Part shown: positions 1 through 7,724 of the stretch, piece after piece
How positions within the stretch are numbered: the first letter of the stretch is position 1
Layout: each line of letters begins with the position of its first letter
Assembly: GCA_002501855.1 (NCBI GenBank)
Contig: DAOM01000091.1
Coordinates: forward strand, 1-8,048
DNA from: Candidatus Nitrosopolaris nunavutensis
Lineage (GTDB): Archaea; Thermoproteota; Nitrososphaeria; Nitrososphaerales; Nitrososphaeraceae
DNA: 8,048 bases
Reading direction: 5' to 3'
Notes under the pieces: generated by a model
Databases searched by the model: none
Seen by the model: only the letters and a program-made list of their open reading frames with translations
Told to the model about the DNA's origin: nothing
Made by a program: the position numbers and the translations under genes

Positions 1-2
1 TT

Positions 3-224
3 AGACGCAAAAACCTATTCTTAAAAGCATTGGAAGAAAATGATGTTTCTATATTACCTAGATTGATAGATGATGCAAAGAGAAGTAAATGTCCACATTG
101 CCCATTTTATGATAAATGTATGAACCAGGATTCTGAAACTAATGAGGCTAAAGAAATGGCCAAAGAGATAGATTTACTAGATATAAGAGGAGTGGTTGAT
201 TCAGAGAACTCCGCTACTCATTAA
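3..224 (+). CDS. C-terminal part of a Cas4/Dna2-like (RecB-family) nuclease, cut by the window edge
   Basis: The reading frame is open from the first complete codon at position 3 to a TAA at 222-224, so the gene starts outside the window and only 73 codons are visible. The clearest signal is the cluster CPHCPFYDKC: cysteines at local residues 30, 33 and 39 (codons at 90, 99 and 117), a C-x2-C-x5-C pattern. This is the spacing of the three C-terminal cysteines that, with one N-terminal cysteine, hold the 4Fe-4S cluster in Cas4 and related PD-(D/E)XK exonucleases. The preceding helix-like stretch (LPRLIDDAKRSK) also fits the position just before that cluster. The nuclease core itself is outside the window, so the catalytic residues cannot be checked. 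About 34 charged residues follow the last cysteine as a tail. The gene converges with rad50 and is not in its operon. Another zinc- or iron-binding protein with a similar C-terminal motif is possible. A TTG at 30 is only an internal leucine codon. Confidence 0.6.
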   Translation, partial: RRKNLFLKALEENDVSILPRLIDDAKRSKCPHCPFYDKCMNQDSETNEAKEMAKEIDLLDIRGVVDSENSATH

Positions 225-225
225 C

Positions 226-565
226 TGCCTGATCCTCCTGTAGATAGTTTGTTCATCTGGTATCTTGTATGAAAGTCATCTCATACGCACTCGCGAGCGG
301 AAAGGTTGACTCTAGGCAGTCAGCTCTACGCTTGTAGGCTTTACTGGTGAATCTAGTAGCAAGGCTCCGGTAAGAAATACAAACAACTTTGTTCAGCATC
401 CTCGGTGTATCTGAAGCGCTTACAAGGCGCCACGGCTAAGCTTATGGAAAAGGCTAGATCTATCATGATACACTACTGCGCATAAGGCGAAAAATGTCAG
501 ACATACAAACTAGACGTAATCGGAACCATAGCTCTGGAAAACTATACCTGCATATTAATCAGGTA
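226..565 (+). ncRNA. Probable structured non-coding RNA, about 340 nt, identity unproven
   Basis: No reading frame of useful length exists here on either strand, yet the block has clearly more G+C than its flanks, as structured RNAs often do in AT-rich archaea. It folds as a closed unit by eye. The outermost strands pair (226-233 TGCCTGAT with 558-565 ATCAGGTA, one G-U). Next, 245-252 TAGTTTGT pairs perfectly with 505-512 ACAAACTA. Inside are hairpins at 267-286 (GTATGA/TCATAC), 304-325 (8 bp), 326-337, 339-375 (one bulge) and 405-473 (GTGTATC/GATACAC), the last enclosing 416-430. Plus strand is favoured because a T-rich tract follows at 566-576. Length and the order of outer helix, second long-range helix and hairpin recall RNase P RNA, and a GCGGAAAG follows the third helix where its first conserved region would lie. 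However, I cannot find the conserved GAGGAAAGUC and ACAGAA elements, so that name is only a hypothesis. SRP RNA hallmarks are absent. A TATA-like ATATAAG lies at 181-187, within the upstream gene. Confidence 0.5.
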
Positions 566-576
566 TTTTTATTTTG
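545..576 (+). terminator. Hairpin plus T-tract terminator of the RNA candidate
   Basis: TACCTG (545-550) and CAGGTA (560-565) form a 6-bp perfect stem with a 9-nt AT-rich loop, followed directly by TTTTTATTTT at 566-575. Archaeal transcription ends mainly at T-runs on the non-template strand, so the tract alone could stop plus-strand transcription leaving the RNA candidate. The right arm of this stem is also the strand that can pair with 226-233, so the two pairings exclude each other. Confidence 0.45.
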
Positions 577-597
577 TTGAAATATAACTAAATAGGA

Positions 598-619
598 AGA
601 TCAGTAATTAAATTGAAAA
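598..619 (-). terminator. T-rich 3' end of the nurA-herA-mre11-rad50 operon (weak)
   Basis: Immediately after the rad50 TAG stop the minus strand reads TTTTCAATTTAATTACTGA, a T-rich stretch of the type where archaeal RNA polymerase terminates. There is no hairpin. It faces the plus-strand terminator at 545-576, as expected between convergent transcription units. Confidence 0.3.
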
Positions 620-3202
620 CTAGTTATAACCTACTACTTCAATTCTAGATTGGTTACCATCTTTAGTTACTCTGTATATTTTATCCACAAAACTCTCTAA
701 TTCACGCTCATGAGAGACCATTATTATCTGTGCAGACTTTAATTCGTCTAGAACTTGTCTTAGCCTAATTAACTGTTCTTTTCCAAAGCCATCAGTAGGT
801 TCATCTAAAATTAGCAAAGCATTATCCATACCTGCAACCTTCTTAAGCATAGTGTTTAGTGCAAGTCTGTATGCTAAAGCAACTGATGTCTTTTCTCCTC
901 CACTTAGACTATTGACGCTTAGAGAATAGCCACTCTGAGTGATAATTGGAGTAAAGTTCGAGTCTGCTTCTACACTAATATCGCCTGTGTCCATTAAAAT
1001 AGCGAACCATCTCTGAAATAACTGGTTAAATTCCTCATTTATACTCTGAAGAACATGTCTTTCTATGTCTTGAACCGCTGGAATAAAGTGTTGCTCTAAC
1101 CAATTATTCGTTTGCTGAAAGATCTGCATATTCTGATGACGAGCCTTTTTATCTTTAACTTCCTTTTCGAGTTCATGCAAGTTTGATTCTAAAATTTTGA
1201 GCTCTGAACGCCTGCCTGAAATCCTCTGCCTTATTTCGGACATTTCCTTTTCTAAACTTCCGATGGTGTCTTCTAACACTTCTAAATCTCTTTTTGCATC
1301 TTTATTCTTGTTGAATAGCGCTTCGTTCTCATGTAACTTTCGTTCGTCAGAATTAATTTCAATCTTTAAAGCATCAATTGATACATTAACATCTTGAATT
1401 GCCTTTTCAATTTTTGACTTTCTTTTTATTTCCTGTAAATTTTCAACATATCTAAATTCAATTCTGTCAAATTCGGGTTTTGAAATCGTTTGTTCTGTTT
1501 CTGCATAGAGTTCTTTGGCTTTGGTCAATATCGCCATTTCTTTTAGAATTTGTGATAACTTCCTTCTCTCTTCAAGAGAATAGTTTTGTTTACTAAGATT
1601 TTGTATGTTCTCGTTTATCCTTAATTCTCTTATTTGAAGAGTTTTTTTCGACCTTTGAATAGAATCCTTCTTTTCAGATAACTTACCTAGCTCGCGCTGA
1701 ATTGTCTTTAAATATTCTTCTTTACTTTCGAGCTTGTCTATAAGGATTTTATTTTCTCTTTTTTTATCCTCATAAGTTGTTATCGTACTGTTCAAATATC
1801 CTATATGCTCTCCTACCCCTAGTTTTTCTTGATCAAATTCGGCTTTTACTTTCGAGATATGACTTAAACTCATTTTCTGCCTGCATGTTGGACATGGAGC
1901 GCCCTCTCCGATACTGATTATCTTCTCAATTTCCTTTTGTTTTTTGGATATTTGTCCTTCCATTGTTAATCCTTCAGCCCTATTCTTGGATATTAGAGAC
2001 TCGATATTGGCTGATTTCTCTCTTAATGTTGGGAGCTCCGAAATTGATTTTTTTAGGCTTAATTCTTTCTCTTCTAATACGCTCAATTCTTTTATGGATT
2101 TTTCCTCTCTCTCAAGTTTTTCTAATTCAGCCTTCTTCTCTTCCGTTAGTTTATTGGTTTCTGATTCTAAGTTTCTTCTTTCATTGTCTATAAATTGTTC
2201 TAACTTTGTCTTTTCTTTCTCTGCGATATCATGTAGTTTTACTGTTGGTTCTAATTCCTTTAATTTATCTTTCAAAGAAATATAACGCTCATAAGCTGGT
2301 TTTAGCTTCTCAACGAGGTGCTCTTTGGTGATGATGGAATCCAGCTCTCCTTTTAGTAGTTCAAATCTTTCTTGTTCTTGCTTCAAGGTGTTTTGATTCC
2401 TTTCAATAGTGTTATTCAGAAGTGGTATGGATACCTGGAGCTGTAAAACGAGAACTTGTTTCGGTTTAAGACTGTCTATGTTTTCCTTTAGCTGCTTTGT
2501 TTTTTTGTCTAACTCTGATATTTTCACCTGATCTTTTTCTACGTCAGTTGTCAAAAAACCGACTTTTTTGTTGAGCTCATACAATGAAGTTTCCTTTTCT
2601 TGAAGATCTTTAATTATCCCAAAATTTACACGCATTTCACCAGTACCCCAATCCAGAAATGTCTCAGCATTTTTCTTGACTGTACTGTATTCCTCAATAT
2701 TGAAGGCTCTTCTCAGAATCCCTAGTCTTTTTTCCGGCACTTCTGAAAGAATTTGCTTCATCATTTCTTGCGGTGTAAAAATAGCATAACGGTAAATTAC
2801 AGATGTCGTTCTGGTCTGTGCTTTTTCATTAATATTAATAATCTTCAAAATCTTCGATTTCATCTCGCTTACGGAATAAGTCGTTTCTACATCTTCCTCG
2901 ACAATATATCCTTCAGCTTGCGTTACCTTCTTATCGCGTCTAATTATGCTTCGAAAGATCTGATAATTGTTGTTATTAACTTGAAACTCAAGAAGAACAG
3001 ATCCTTTCTTTTCTCCTGATCTCAGGAGATTGTTGCCATCTACATCACCTAGTCCAAAAAGAGCAAATTCTATCGCAGAGAGAATAGTTGATTTTCCACA
3101 TCCGATGTCGCCCTGAAAGAGGATTGTGCCTGCAGGTATGACTATTTCTGTATTTTCTTTATAACTTCTGATATTGTGTAAACTAATTTTTTTAATTAGC
3201 AT
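620..3202 (-). CDS. rad50: DNA double-strand break repair ATPase Rad50
   Basis: This is the SMC-like ATPase partner of Mre11. It binds broken DNA ends, and its ATP cycle gates Mre11's nuclease. The 860 residues are of normal archaeal length. The N-terminal ATPase half has the Walker A GDIGCGKS (residues 31-38) and the Q-loop glutamine at 145 (FTPQE). Roughly residues 190-700 are charged heptad-like coiled coil, broken by the zinc hook CPTC at 437-440, through which two Rad50 arms dimerise by sharing one zinc. The C-terminal half has the ABC signature SLSGGE (765-770), Walker B LLILDEP with D800 and E801, the D-loop TDGFG, and the H-loop histidine 831 in SHERE. All ATPase motifs are intact. 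It starts at an ATG separated by 1 nt from the mre11 stop (TAA-T-ATG), without a clear Shine-Dalgarno, so translational coupling to mre11 is likely. It is the last gene of the operon. The hook lies at the middle of the chain, as in other Rad50 proteins. Confidence 0.97.
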   Translation of the reverse strand: MLIKKISLHNIRSYKENTEIVIPAGTILFQGDIGCGKSTILSAIEFALFGLGDVDGNNLLRSGEKKGSVLLEFQVNNNNYQIFRSIIRRDKKVTQAEGYIVEEDVETTYSVSEMKSKILKIININEKAQTRTTSVIYRYAIFTPQEMMKQILSEVPEKRLGILRRAFNIEEYSTVKKNAETFLDWGTGEMRVNFGIIKDLQEKETSLYELNKKVGFLTTDVEKDQVKISELDKKTKQLKENIDSLKPKQVLVLQLQVSIPLLNNTIERNQNTLKQEQERFELLKGELDSIITKEHLVEKLKPAYERYISLKDKLKELEPTVKLHDIAEKEKTKLEQFIDNERRNLESETNKLTEEKKAELEKLEREEKSIKELSVLEEKELSLKKSISELPTLREKSANIESLISKNRAEGLTMEGQISKKQKEIEKIISIGEGAPCPTCRQKMSLSHISKVKAEFDQEKLGVGEHIGYLNSTITTYEDKKRENKILIDKLESKEEYLKTIQRELGKLSEKKDSIQRSKKTLQIRELRINENIQNLSKQNYSLEERRKLSQILKEMAILTKAKELYAETEQTISKPEFDRIEFRYVENLQEIKRKSKIEKAIQDVNVSIDALKIEINSDERKLHENEALFNKNKDAKRDLEVLEDTIGSLEKEMSEIRQRISGRRSELKILESNLHELEKEVKDKKARHQNMQIFQQTNNWLEQHFIPAVQDIERHVLQSINEEFNQLFQRWFAILMDTGDISVEADSNFTPIITQSGYSLSVNSLSGGEKTSVALAYRLALNTMLKKVAGMDNALLILDEPTDGFGKEQLIRLRQVLDELKSAQIIMVSHERELESFVDKIYRVTKDGNQSRIEVVGYN

Positions 3203-3203
3203 A

Positions 3204-4517
3204 TTATTTTATTTCTTTATTTATTTCTGATAATCCCATGACAGTCTTTGCTTCATGCATGAGTCTTTTTTCAAAGTCATCTAAAGTTTCGTTTTCAATT
3301 TTTTCCTTTTTTAGAGCAAGTAATAAATTGTTTGCCGTAAATTCGCCGTGTTCAGATATAAGTTTGGATTTTATAAAATTCTTTACTTTCTCATCTGTCA
3401 TAGCAGGGTCAATCTTAATTGATGCTATTCTTTCTTTGATCACTTTCTTTTCTATCTCCTCTATGCTTGTACCAAAGACTTTCACCTGGGTAGTCTCAGG
3501 AGAGACAAGGTTATTTCTGTTAATGAATGATACTAATGCACGCTTTGCTGAAAGTGTTTCTTCAAATCTTGAAAAGTTGATATCCGATCGCTTTCCTGAC
3601 ACCATAGTTCCTTTCACTTTAATCAAAACTATTTTATCTGTTAGGTCCTCCATTTGTTCTACAATCAAGCTTATTTTATCCTCTATTTGCTTGACAGTAT
3701 TTTGATTTACATTAATAGCGTTGAATATAATATCAACTATCTTTGTTTCTATAAAGTCGGCCTTTATTGTTTCGTTGTCATTATCATAACTTATAATATA
3801 GAATCCCCTCCTTTCACCTTGTGCAGTATCTTCTAAATCTGTAAATGTGGACCCAAATAATGGTCCAGGATAGACAATCATACTTTTTCCATCATCAGGT
3901 TTATGTTCAATCCTTCTATGTAAATGACCTCCGCCATAATATATGAATCCTTTTGGTAGTAACGATAATGGAATAGACTCTCCATGAGCAAGGTCAACAG
4001 GAGTAATTTCACTTATTGATGCATGAAACAGAAATATCTTAAGGTCTTCTTCAGACTCTAGCGCTTCCATATCTAGTAGATCATAATATTCACTATCGAG
4101 GCCAGTCTTTCTTCCTGATAGGCCTGTGATTTTAAAGGCAGTCTTCTTATCTTGGATAAATTTCAGTTTGATTTTGTCTTTTATTTGCTCAAATTCAATA
4201 GGCTTTATGAATAGTCCTGCGCTATGAAGTATATCTATTATCGATACTGTACTTGCAGTGAAATCATGTGAACCGTAAATCATATAAATCTCAATTCCAT
4301 GTCTCCTGGCTTGTATCATGATATCTACTGCACGCTTAACATGATCCAGCTCGGGGACATTAACATCAAAGAAATCTCCTGTGATGGCAATAAAGTCTAC
4401 CTTTTCTTCAATACAAATGGATATGGCTTTCTGGAAGGCTTTGAGATTAATTTCTTTGAGCTTTGGGTTCCTCCAAGCACCCAAATGACAATCTGTTATA
4501 TGTGCAAACTTGTACAA
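3204..4517 (-). CDS. mre11: DNA double-strand break repair nuclease Mre11
   Basis: This is a manganese-dependent 3'-5' exonuclease and endonuclease of the calcineurin-like phosphoesterase fold, acting with Rad50 at DNA ends. Metal-site motifs are in the usual order: D9-x-H11 (ITDCHLG), G47-D48 (GDFFD), GSHD at 82-85, H165 (LFHAS), and H198/H200 (GGGHLH). The third motif is GSHD rather than the common GNHD, so the usual asparagine metal ligand is a serine, while the following histidine is kept. Residues from about 200 to 260 ([10 protein letters not shown] and onward) are the capping region. The C-terminal part, to 437, is helical and charged and probably includes the Rad50-binding segment. 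The start is a TTG one base after the herA TAA. An in-frame stop lies two codons upstream and the first downstream ATG would remove D9 and H11, so TTG is the only sensible start. No strong Shine-Dalgarno is visible. It is third in the operon, directly ahead of its partner rad50. Confidence 0.97.
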   Translation of the reverse strand: MYKFAHITDCHLGAWRNPKLKEINLKAFQKAISICIEEKVDFIAITGDFFDVNVPELDHVKRAVDIMIQARRHGIEIYMIYGSHDFTASTVSIIDILHSAGLFIKPIEFEQIKDKIKLKFIQDKKTAFKITGLSGRKTGLDSEYYDLLDMEALESEEDLKIFLFHASISEITPVDLAHGESIPLSLLPKGFIYYGGGHLHRRIEHKPDDGKSMIVYPGPLFGSTFTDLEDTAQGERRGFYIISYDNDNETIKADFIETKIVDIIFNAINVNQNTVKQIEDKISLIVEQMEDLTDKIVLIKVKGTMVSGKRSDINFSRFEETLSAKRALVSFINRNNLVSPETTQVKVFGTSIEEIEKKVIKERIASIKIDPAMTDEKVKNFIKSKLISEHGEFTANNLLLALKKEKIENETLDDFEKRLMHEAKTVMGLSEINKEIK

Positions 4518-4518
4518 A

Positions 4519-6090
4519 TTATGTTACTACTGCGATCTTCTTAGTTGGACTTGCTTTCATAGCTTTCACAATATCTTCAAAAAGGGGTATCTTTATAGGG
4601 ACAGCGAATTTTGTGAAATTAGAACTAATGATAGCTTCACCCTTGTCCAGACTTGCTATGTTCCTGTCATCTGTTGATAAGTCCTGTGATGCACTCTGTA
4701 TTATTGAGCTTCGCTCAGTCGCAAGTTCATTTCCCAGGATTATTTTTGTGTTCATGTTCGCTAGTATCGTTTTTGGAATAACGCTTGTAAGCTGAGTTAT
4801 TGCAATTAGACCAATTTTGAATTTTCTACCCTCCCTTGCAATATCGCTGTAAATATTAGAACCAGAAGATCTTAGGACCTCGTCACCCAAAACCCTCGGA
4901 GCTTCTTCTATTACAATTGAAATTACAGGCTTCGTTCCCAAAATGCCCTCTTCTTTTGCGCTCTTGTGGCGATCCAGAATTTCGTGTGCTACAACGCTTC
5001 CTATCAGAAGCTCAGTCTGATCTTCCAACATCGACGTATCAATCACCACTTTTTTGCCCTCCTCAAGTGTATCTATGATTTGAGTTACCGTTGATTCTCC
5101 GACTGTATCGCTAAAAGCTCTCGTACGACATTTCAGTTGGTTGTCAGTATGATCGAAATACACTCCAAGAAGCCTGTTGAATTTTCTTCTTAATACGTTT
5201 AGAGTTCCCTTGGCTATTCTGATCTCTGGCTCGCCACCTTCGAGATCACTGTTGATAGGAGTATCCCTTATAATCTCTGATATCCAGTTTTCACGATATA
5301 CCTGATAAGCTAGATACATTGCATCCCACTGAGCTTCTGTGAAATCAACAATTCCTTTTAAGTGGTCAGGTGTTATGGATCTCAGGTTAATTACAAGTCC
5401 TACTGCTCCGTGAATGGCAGAAGCTTTGGGAGAATAATATTTGAGATATTTTGCTGCCTGGGGGTGATTTCGCAACCCTATGGCAGCGGCTGTCCCAAAA
5501 TACTCGTCATGCGCGTCCAAAACAAGAATTCCGCAGAAGTCCTTATCTAAAACGTCCCACAGCATGACCTTTATCAAATTACTCTTTCCCCTGCCCGTGG
5601 TAGCAGGAATGAGAATATGATGTGAGAGAACATCTGGACCTTCCAGATAAACGTCTGCATTTAGGGTCTTCGAACCAGTTCTGACCTTGCCAAAATATAA
5701 TGGATTATTGGGTTTGATTAGGAAATTCAAATCCTCATTCTTGATGTGTCTAACGGATCCCATAAAATTCGGCAGAATTTTTGGATTGTGAGGACTACCA
5801 TTGAGATATAAAATAGATCTCGCCAAAGCCAGCACATAATTTCTCAAATGAGGCTCCATGAAGTCTAGGCCTACACCGCTGCCTTCAAGTCTCATTCCCG
5901 AAATATTTTCAAGTGAAGATTGTGAAATCTGACTACCATATAAGAGATCAAAAACCTGTAAAAAAAGCTTGCCTTCATTTCTCTCCTCCACAAGTAGATC
6001 ACCTAATTCAATTGCTCCATCACTTTTCTGTCTAATAATTAATTTTTCCACTCCTCCAGCAACGATTTCCCCGCAACAATCATCATTCAT
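4519..6090 (-). CDS. herA: HerA bipolar DNA helicase/translocase
   Basis: This is a hexameric FtsK/HerA-class ATPase that pumps double-stranded DNA and, with NurA, resects breaks after Mre11-Rad50. The 523 residues fit the family. The N-terminal region, to about 130, would be the HAS barrel. The Walker A is ATTGRGKS at 163-170, with alanine instead of the usual first glycine. Walker B is ILVLDAHDE with D192 and E196. IVIEEAPRV at 392-400 matches the second acidic strand of HerA ATPases, and [16 protein letters not shown] at 418-433 contains the conserved EGRKF segment, candidate arginine finger and sensor glutamine. Near the C terminus (467-490) is a [21 protein letters not shown] segment, typical of the HerA tail, where the hexamer contacts itself. 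The ATG overlaps the nurA stop as ATGA, with a GGAGG at 6100-6104 nine bases upstream. Coupled translation with nurA fits the known stoichiometric HerA-NurA complex. The stop is one base before mre11. Confidence 0.97.
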   Translation of the reverse strand: MNDDCCGEIVAGGVEKLIIRQKSDGAIELGDLLVEERNEGKLFLQVFDLLYGSQISQSSLENISGMRLEGSGVGLDFMEPHLRNYVLALARSILYLNGSPHNPKILPNFMGSVRHIKNEDLNFLIKPNNPLYFGKVRTGSKTLNADVYLEGPDVLSHHILIPATTGRGKSNLIKVMLWDVLDKDFCGILVLDAHDEYFGTAAAIGLRNHPQAAKYLKYYSPKASAIHGAVGLVINLRSITPDHLKGIVDFTEAQWDAMYLAYQVYRENWISEIIRDTPINSDLEGGEPEIRIAKGTLNVLRRKFNRLLGVYFDHTDNQLKCRTRAFSDTVGESTVTQIIDTLEEGKKVVIDTSMLEDQTELLIGSVVAHEILDRHKSAKEEGILGTKPVISIVIEEAPRVLGDEVLRSSGSNIYSDIAREGRKFKIGLIAITQLTSVIPKTILANMNTKIILGNELATERSSIIQSASQDLSTDDRNIASLDKGEAIISSNFTKFAVPIKIPLFEDIVKAMKASPTKKIAVVT

Positions 6091-7214
6091 CTACCATAGC
6101 CTCCGACCAAGAGATTCAGAATATGATGTGCATCTGTCGATCGCATATGATGTGCAAATTTCTTCCACAAACCTAACTTGGACATTTCTGAAAGAAGCAT
6201 TACTCTATAGGTCTCAATCTCGTTTGCTCTAACTCTTGCATTGTTGTCTGCATCTATAAGCCCATACGGATATCCTGGGAAGCCTATATCAACCGAATTC
6301 TTAGCCAAGCAGGTTATAACTTCATTGAGGTTCAAATCATCCAAATCCTTCATTTGTCTATTACTTATTTCATATCGAAATATATGATCGGCTTTTTTAT
6401 GTAGCTTCACAATGGTCATTATAACTGAGTGATCCTTTGACAGACCTTCTGCTAGAGGTGAGTAATACCATTCCTCGAAGTTTATTCCCCAATCCTCTAC
6501 AAGTTTCTGTAGAGAGCCAAGCAATGACAAGCCAGTTGTCGTAATCATATTACTCGTCTTTGCGAGACCAGAAAAGATTACGCCTTTATTTCGTGCCCGT
6601 TCATGGAGAACGTCAAGGTAGTGTCCTTCGTTAGGAAAGGATGTTTGAAGGGTTCCATCCGATATCAGTACATCGCCTTTATCTAGGATTCTATCTATAA
6701 TAAAGCGCGAATAATTCCATTCAGCAAATCTTCTTGCTACAGAAGCAACCTCTTTAATATCTGTTCTTGTGGTTCCTCGTATCAGACGACGATCTGTGGA
6801 ATCAAATGATAAGTGTGATTCAAATGGAAGATAATCGCTAAAATCATTCTTTGTAGCAAAGAGTAAAGTCTTGTATTGAATACTATTATCATTAAGGTTT
6901 AAAAGAGTAACTGAGAAAAAATCTATTGTTTGAGGTAATTCATTTTGATTTATCCTTTGTGTTTCGTTAAATACGTTAAAGTATATTCTATTTAACTGAA
7001 CTGAAAAATTCGGTGCCCCTATTAGCTCTTGGTTGCCACCATCTACAAATGCGATTTTTCTTGAGCTGCCGTTTCCGTTGATTGGATAAAAGTTCTCTCT
7101 TGCAAAAGGATAGATCCTGTATGCATCTTGTTGAAAGTAAGGGGCACCCAGATCATATTCGTTGACGTTTTGGTGCAATCCATTTATTAGCCTATTGATT
7201 GTTTCGCTCAGCAT
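6087..7214 (-). CDS. nurA: NurA 5'-3' nuclease
   Basis: This is a ring-forming dimeric nuclease that docks on HerA and degrades the 5' strand during end resection. Numbering from the ATG at 7214 gives 375 residues. Visible NurA features are [13 protein letters not shown] with D58, the typical first metal-binding aspartate near the N terminus. [10 protein letters not shown] carries D186, and a C-terminal [15 protein letters not shown] carries D321 and D323, matching the late conserved block where NurA proteins end their RNase H-like fold. The frame is open upstream to a TTG at 7236-7238. I prefer the ATG because an AAGGAG lies 7 bases before it and because the probable TATA box at 7244-7251 is too close to the TTG. 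A GTG directly before the ATG is a minor alternative. NurA sequences diverge strongly, so identity rests on these motifs together with its place just ahead of herA. It is the first gene of the operon, and its stop overlaps the herA start. Confidence 0.93.
   Translation of the reverse strand: MLSETINRLINGLHQNVNEYDLGAPYFQQDAYRIYPFARENFYPINGNGSSRKIAFVDGGNQELIGAPNFSVQLNRIYFNVFNETQRINQNELPQTIDFFSVTLLNLNDNSIQYKTLLFATKNDFSDYLPFESHLSFDSTDRRLIRGTTRTDIKEVASVARRFAEWNYSRFIIDRILDKGDVLISDGTLQTSFPNEGHYLDVLHERARNKGVIFSGLAKTSNMITTTGLSLLGSLQKLVEDWGINFEEWYYSPLAEGLSKDHSVIMTIVKLHKKADHIFRYEISNRQMKDLDDLNLNEVITCLAKNSVDIGFPGYPYGLIDADNNARVRANEIETYRVMLLSEMSKLGLWKKFAHHMRSTDAHHILNLLVGGYGR
6100..6104 (-). promoter_or_regulatory. 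Shine-Dalgarno site of herA inside the end of nurA
   Basis: GGAGG lies 9 bases before the herA ATG, within the last codons of nurA. Together with the ATGA overlap it suggests reinitiation or coupled translation of the nurA-herA pair. Confidence 0.55.
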
Positions 7215-7221
7215 CACGCTA

Positions 7222-7227
7222 CTCCTT
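7222..7227 (-). promoter_or_regulatory. Shine-Dalgarno site that fixes the nurA start
   Basis: The minus strand reads AAGGAG followed by 7 bases (TAGCGTG) and ATG. It is the best ribosome-binding site in the operon and places the start at 7214 rather than at the TTG 24 bases upstream. Confidence 0.65.
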
Positions 7228-7243
7228 CTACGATGCAAGGAAC

Positions 7244-7251
7244 ATAATAAA
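7244..7251 (-). promoter_or_regulatory. Candidate TATA box of the nurA-herA-mre11-rad50 operon
   Basis: The minus strand has TTTATTAT about 30 bases before the nurA ATG. With the usual 25-27-base spacing in archaea, transcription would begin near 7221, giving a very short leader that just includes, or partly loses, the AAGGAG. No purine-rich BRE is obvious directly upstream. The region is AT-rich throughout, so chance TATA-like strings are common. Confidence 0.35.
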
Positions 7252-7368
7252 TGATAGTGTGGGTAAAATGCAATTAGGAAAAAATTCCATCGCGAATATT
7301 CAAGGAAACTACAGATGTTATTATTTTGTATCTTATAGGAAGAAAACTAGGTTTTTTAGTTTATAGAG

Positions 7369-7384
7369 TAAGGATTAATCCTTA
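7369..7384. repeat. 16-bp perfect palindrome TAAGGATTAATCCTTA
   Basis: Each strand reads TAAGGATTAATCCTTA with no central spacer. The flanking bases do not extend the symmetry. It lies about 155 bases upstream of the nurA ATG and beyond the candidate TATA box. A two-fold site of this length suits a dimeric helix-turn-helix regulator, but the distance from the promoter is large and the function is unknown. Confidence 0.5.
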
Positions 7385-7577
7385 ACCAATCTGTGTCAAG
7401 AAGAAATAATAGAGTAGGTTTCCTCTTTATTCACACACTCTGTGATCTTGATAATTTGTTAATTAGTTGATTGTTCCCGCATAAAACAATGATAATACAA
7501 AATGCATATTAAGCACCTTCCCCTCTACATTATTGGTTAAACTAGACTGAAAGCAAGACTACCAGTAACGACAAAAA

Positions 7578-7724
7578 CTAGATTACTAAATAACCGACTC
7601 CGCCAGCGATCTCGGTGGCGTAGTCGAGTCGCTGAAGAAGACCTTTGTCGTTGAAGTAGAAGTTCTGTTCTGCACAATGAGTCGGGATGGTCGAGATCGT
7701 TCTTGCAAGTATTTTCCAACGAGA
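7578..7724 (-). pseudogene. Remnant of a bacterial-type hypothetical protein (FYFNDKGLLQRLDY motif)
   Basis: A 48-codon stretch, open from after a TGA at 7725-7727 to a TAG at 7578-7580, has no ATG, GTG or TTG start, yet reads like real protein: THCAEQNFYFNDKG, then LLQRLDYATEIAGG (THC codons from about 7680 downward). From memory this matches the C-terminal half of an unnamed protein family common in bacteria, with a pattern like THxxEQxFYFDxxGLLxRxDYxxEvxGG followed by a histidine-tyrosine segment and an FPTRRR motif. Those later parts are missing, as the frame stops seven residues after the GG. Base composition is richer in G+C than the surrounding DNA, which fits a foreign origin. I cannot assign a Pfam name or function. 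Its left border with the preceding remnant is unclear and lies somewhere within 7683-7724. Confidence 0.5.

Larger units (their letters stand above)
7215..7577. other. AT-rich intergenic region upstream of nurA
   Basis: About 360 bases without a credible gene on either strand. It holds the nurA Shine-Dalgarno and candidate TATA box at its left end, a 16-bp perfect palindrome at 7369-7384, and a run of minus-strand T-rich sequence just after the pseudogene stop at 7578. No tRNA-like or other conserved RNA pattern was recognised. Confidence 0.6.

Noticed and set aside
226..565. Naming the RNA candidate as RNase P RNA or SRP RNA outright
   Set aside because: The conserved GAGGAAAGUC and ACAGAA blocks of RNase P and the SRP domain motifs are not recognisable by eye; only size and helix order are suggestive.
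1944..2285. Plus-strand reading frame of 113 codons opposite rad50
   Set aside because: Antisense shadow of the rad50 coiled coil: serine/phenylalanine-rich from reversed Glu/Lys codons, with no motif or ribosome-binding site.
3238..3705. Plus-strand reading frame of 155 codons opposite mre11
   Set aside because: Lies wholly antisense to the 3' half of an intact mre11 and has the Ser/Phe/Ile-rich composition of a reversed charged helix region.
4463..4795. Plus-strand reading frame of 110 codons across the mre11/herA junction
   Set aside because: Antisense to two well-supported genes, with no recognisable domain.
7236..7238. TTG as the start of nurA
   Set aside because: It has no ribosome-binding site and sits too near the candidate TATA box, whereas the ATG at 7214 has AAGGAG at 7-base spacing.
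7432..7444. Small inverted repeat CACACACTCTGTG upstream of nurA
   Set aside because: Only four paired bases with a 5-nt loop in AT-rich DNA and no T-run, so chance is sufficient.
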